From the NCBI GenBank assembly GCA_934255485.1, contig CAKQOG010000027.1, forward strand, positions 1-34,025: 34,025 bases of DNA, given 5' to 3'. A program made the position numbers and the translations under genes. Source of the DNA: an uncultured Prevotellamassilia sp. (GTDB lineage: Bacteria > Bacteroidota > Bacteroidia > Bacteroidales > Bacteroidaceae). Under the pieces are notes generated by a model that saw nothing but the letters and a program-made list of their open reading frames with translations, was not told the origin of the DNA and did not search any database. The first letter of the stretch is position 1; each line of letters opens with the position of its first letter. Shown in pieces: positions 32,395-34,025 of the stretch.

Positions 32395-34025
32395 ATGATA
32401 CCAGACGATATAAAAGACCGCATATTGGAGGCTACTGATTTGGTGGCACTCGTCAGTCAGACGGTGCAACTGAAGAAAAGTGGTCCTCGCTATGTAGGTC
32501 GTTGCCCGTTCCATGCGGAAAAGACGCCCTCGTTCTATGTGTTTCCGCAAACAGGCACATTCAAATGCTTTGGCTGCGGTGAAGGAGGTGATGCCATTGC
32601 GTTTCTGATGAAGCGTGATGGACTTTCTTATGTGGAAGCAGTCAAGCAGTTGGGCAAACTGTGTGGCATAGAAGTGGCGGAGCAGGAGGAAGATCCCGAA
32701 GTCAAGCAGAAACGCATGCACAAGGAGGCGCTGTTGGTGGCGAACGAACAGGTGGCGAAGTTCTATGTGGAGCAGTTTGCGCTATCTAAAGAAGCGCAAA
32801 ACTATGCTTTTGGACGTTGGGGCGAGGAGTATTGCACGCTCAAAGGCATTGGCTATGCTCCGAAGTCGGGCAAAGCTCTCGCAAGCTTGAATGTCAAGCG
32901 CGAGTTTTTGAGCGAGTTGGGCTTGGTGAATAAAGGCGGCTATGACCAGTACCAAGACCGCGTGGTGATACCTATTCATGACCGATATGGGCATGTGATA
33001 GGTTTCACCGCTCGATGCTTGGGTGACGAGCAACCCAAGTATAAGAATAGCGCAGATTCGATTTTGTTTCATAAGTCAAGAGTGCTGTTTGGCATGGAGG
33101 ACGCTTGGCGACAAGCTGCCAAGATGGATAAGATGTTCCTCGTTGAAGGCGCACCCGATTGCATGCGGTTGCAAAGCATCGGGGTGCTGAACACGGTGGC
33201 TGCACTGGGTTCTGCCTGGAATAAGGACCACTTTGCACTGATCAAGAAAAGTGCAAGCAAGGTATGTTTCTTGCCCGATGATGATCCACCTAAAAGGGGC
33301 GAACATTTCGGGCATGGCGTGCAAGTGGTGTTTGAGGCAGGCAAACTCGCAATGGAGTGTGGTTTGTCGGTTTCTATCAAGGAAATACCCGACATAGAGA
33401 ATGCGCACAAGCAGGATCCCGACACGTTCTATCAGAATATGAACGTGTTTAACTCTGTGGAAGAGGTGGACTTTATTCTGTGGCGGGCGCAAAAGGCTTT
33501 TAGATTTGCGCAGACCACGGAAGAACAGCGTGTGGTGGTGCGCGAAATTGCGTATTTGCTGACATTGATTGACGACCCGACGGGCGTATCAATGTACGTT
33601 GATAAGTTGTCTGCCATTTCGGGCAAGAAAACGCTTTGGCGAGAGGCTATCAATGCGGAGAAGAAACGCATCGAGGAGGAAGAGAAACGAGAACGAGGGG
33701 AGGCGGTGGACGACCTTTATAAACGTTTTGGCTTTTATGTGGAACAGGGCAAGTATTTCTCTATCACGGAGAAGGGCAATGTATATGAGTGGTCGAACTT
33801 TACAATGGAACCGCTTTTTCATATCAAGGATAATCTCAATCCGAAACGTTTGTACATGCTGACAAACGAACTGCACATGAAGGTGTTGATTGAACTCAAC
33901 CAAGAGGATTTGGTGAGTATTTCTAAGTTTAAGCAGAAGATTGAAGGACAAGGCAACTTTATTTGGAAAGCTACGGAACGTGAGCTTACCAAACTCAAAT
34001 CGTTTCTCTATGAGAAAACGGAAAC
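32395..34025 (+). CDS. CHC2 zinc-finger/TOPRIM DNA primase, 3' end beyond the window
   Basis: The frame is open from the ATG at 32395 to the window end (543 codons, no stop). It is a DnaG-type primase of mobile elements. The zinc finger has C37-x2-H40 (CPFHAEKTPSF) and C58-x2-C61 (FKCFGCGEGGDAIAF). The TOPRIM domain has the glutamate E251 (FLVEGAPDCMRL) and the DxD pair D295/D297 (CFLPDDDPP). The region after about residue 350 is a C-terminal extension of unknown role with a highly charged stretch (EKKRIEEEEKRERGE). It makes RNA primers for replication of the transferred strand or element. Codon use is GC-richer than that of upstream genes, in line with transfer. Confidence 0.92.
   Translation, partial: MIPDDIKDRILEATDLVALVSQTVQLKKSGPRYVGRCPFHAEKTPSFYVFPQTGTFKCFGCGEGGDAIAFLMKRDGLSYVEAVKQLGKLCGIEVAEQEEDPEVKQKRMHKEALLVANEQVAKFYVEQFALSKEAQNYAFGRWGEEYCTLKGIGYAPKSGKALASLNVKREFLSELGLVNKGGYDQYQDRVVIPIHDRYGHVIGFTARCLGDEQPKYKNSADSILFHKSRVLFGMEDAWRQAAKMDKMFLVEGAPDCMRLQSIGVLNTVAALGSAWNKDHFALIKKSASKVCFLPDDDPPKRGEHFGHGVQVVFEAGKLAMECGLSVSIKEIPDIENAHKQDPDTFYQNMNVFNSVEEVDFILWRAQKAFRFAQTTEEQRVVVREIAYLLTLIDDPTGVSMYVDKLSAISGKKTLWREAINAEKKRIEEEEKRERGEAVDDLYKRFGFYVEQGKYFSITEKGNVYEWSNFTMEPLFHIKDNLNPKRLYMLTNELHMKVLIELNQEDLVSISKFKQKIEGQGNFIWKATERELTKLKSFLYEKTE

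Larger units (their letters stand above)
31825..34025 (+). mobile_element. Edge of an integrated conjugative or mobilisable element (partial)
   Basis: An excisionase-like HTH gene, a GC-rich hairpin terminator and a CHC2/TOPRIM primase occur together, an arrangement known from Bacteroidetes integrative elements. From 32,395 the codon use is clearly GC-richer than in the rest of the window. No integrase, relaxase or attachment site is visible here, so the boundary is not defined; the primase runs beyond the window. Confidence 0.5.

Noticed and set aside
32374..33951. Several minus-strand frames of 77-138 aa
   Set aside because: All are antisense to the primase gene, whose CHC2 and TOPRIM residues leave no doubt about the coding strand.

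Overview
The window reads as chromosomal DNA of a Bacteroidales bacterium, most probably Prevotellaceae. The base composition is AT-rich. Most starts lack a Shine-Dalgarno sequence. Several genes carry the Bacteroidetes promoter pattern TTTG-N19/20-TAnnTTTG. The gene content (MlaD next to an amidase-SPOR protein, DUF3822-rsmD, DUF4250, a FucP-type MFS, a tRNA-Thr without encoded CCA) also fits. Identifications come from reading translated motifs; no database search was possible.

Layout. 1-66 is the 3' part of a tRNA-Thr(UGU) with a terminator. 368-13,383 is almost entirely on the minus strand: a TetR regulator, dnaA, a MATE exporter, an amidase-MlaD pair, an rluA-like/thyA/rsmF-like cluster, a tetR-fabG pair and an AI-2E/PerM-type permease. 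A divergent promoter region at 13,384-13,506 turns transcription to the plus strand: rsmI, two lipoproteins, then a heavy-metal efflux module (small membrane protein, His-rich DUF6769-like protein, His-rich adaptor, RND pump, TolC-type channel). After it come an Rpn/PD-(D/E)XK nuclease with a hairpin leader, a sugar MFS transporter, a RecD2-like helicase, and the DUF4250-VanZ-DUF3822-rsmD run. An AspT-type transporter lies on the minus strand at 28,843-30,558. From 30,559 to about 31,800 I see no convincing gene. From about 31,825 to the window end there is what looks like the edge of an integrated mobile element: a small ORF, an excisionase-like HTH protein, a strong hairpin terminator and a CHC2/TOPRIM DNA primase that runs off the window, with visibly GC-richer codon use.

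The least expected signal is in non-coding DNA. The intergenic regions at 11,799-12,035 and 30,804-31,009 carry the same structured element in opposite orientations. It has an 88-nt module of three palindromes with identical spacing (about 77% identical by eye) and a separate 29-nt block that matches exactly. Other items worth checking are a probably leaderless rsmI mRNA, a 12-bp hairpin between promoter and start of the Rpn nuclease, a 12-bp palindrome between tetR and fabG, and a TM4 signature in the RND pump that is not the Czc type.
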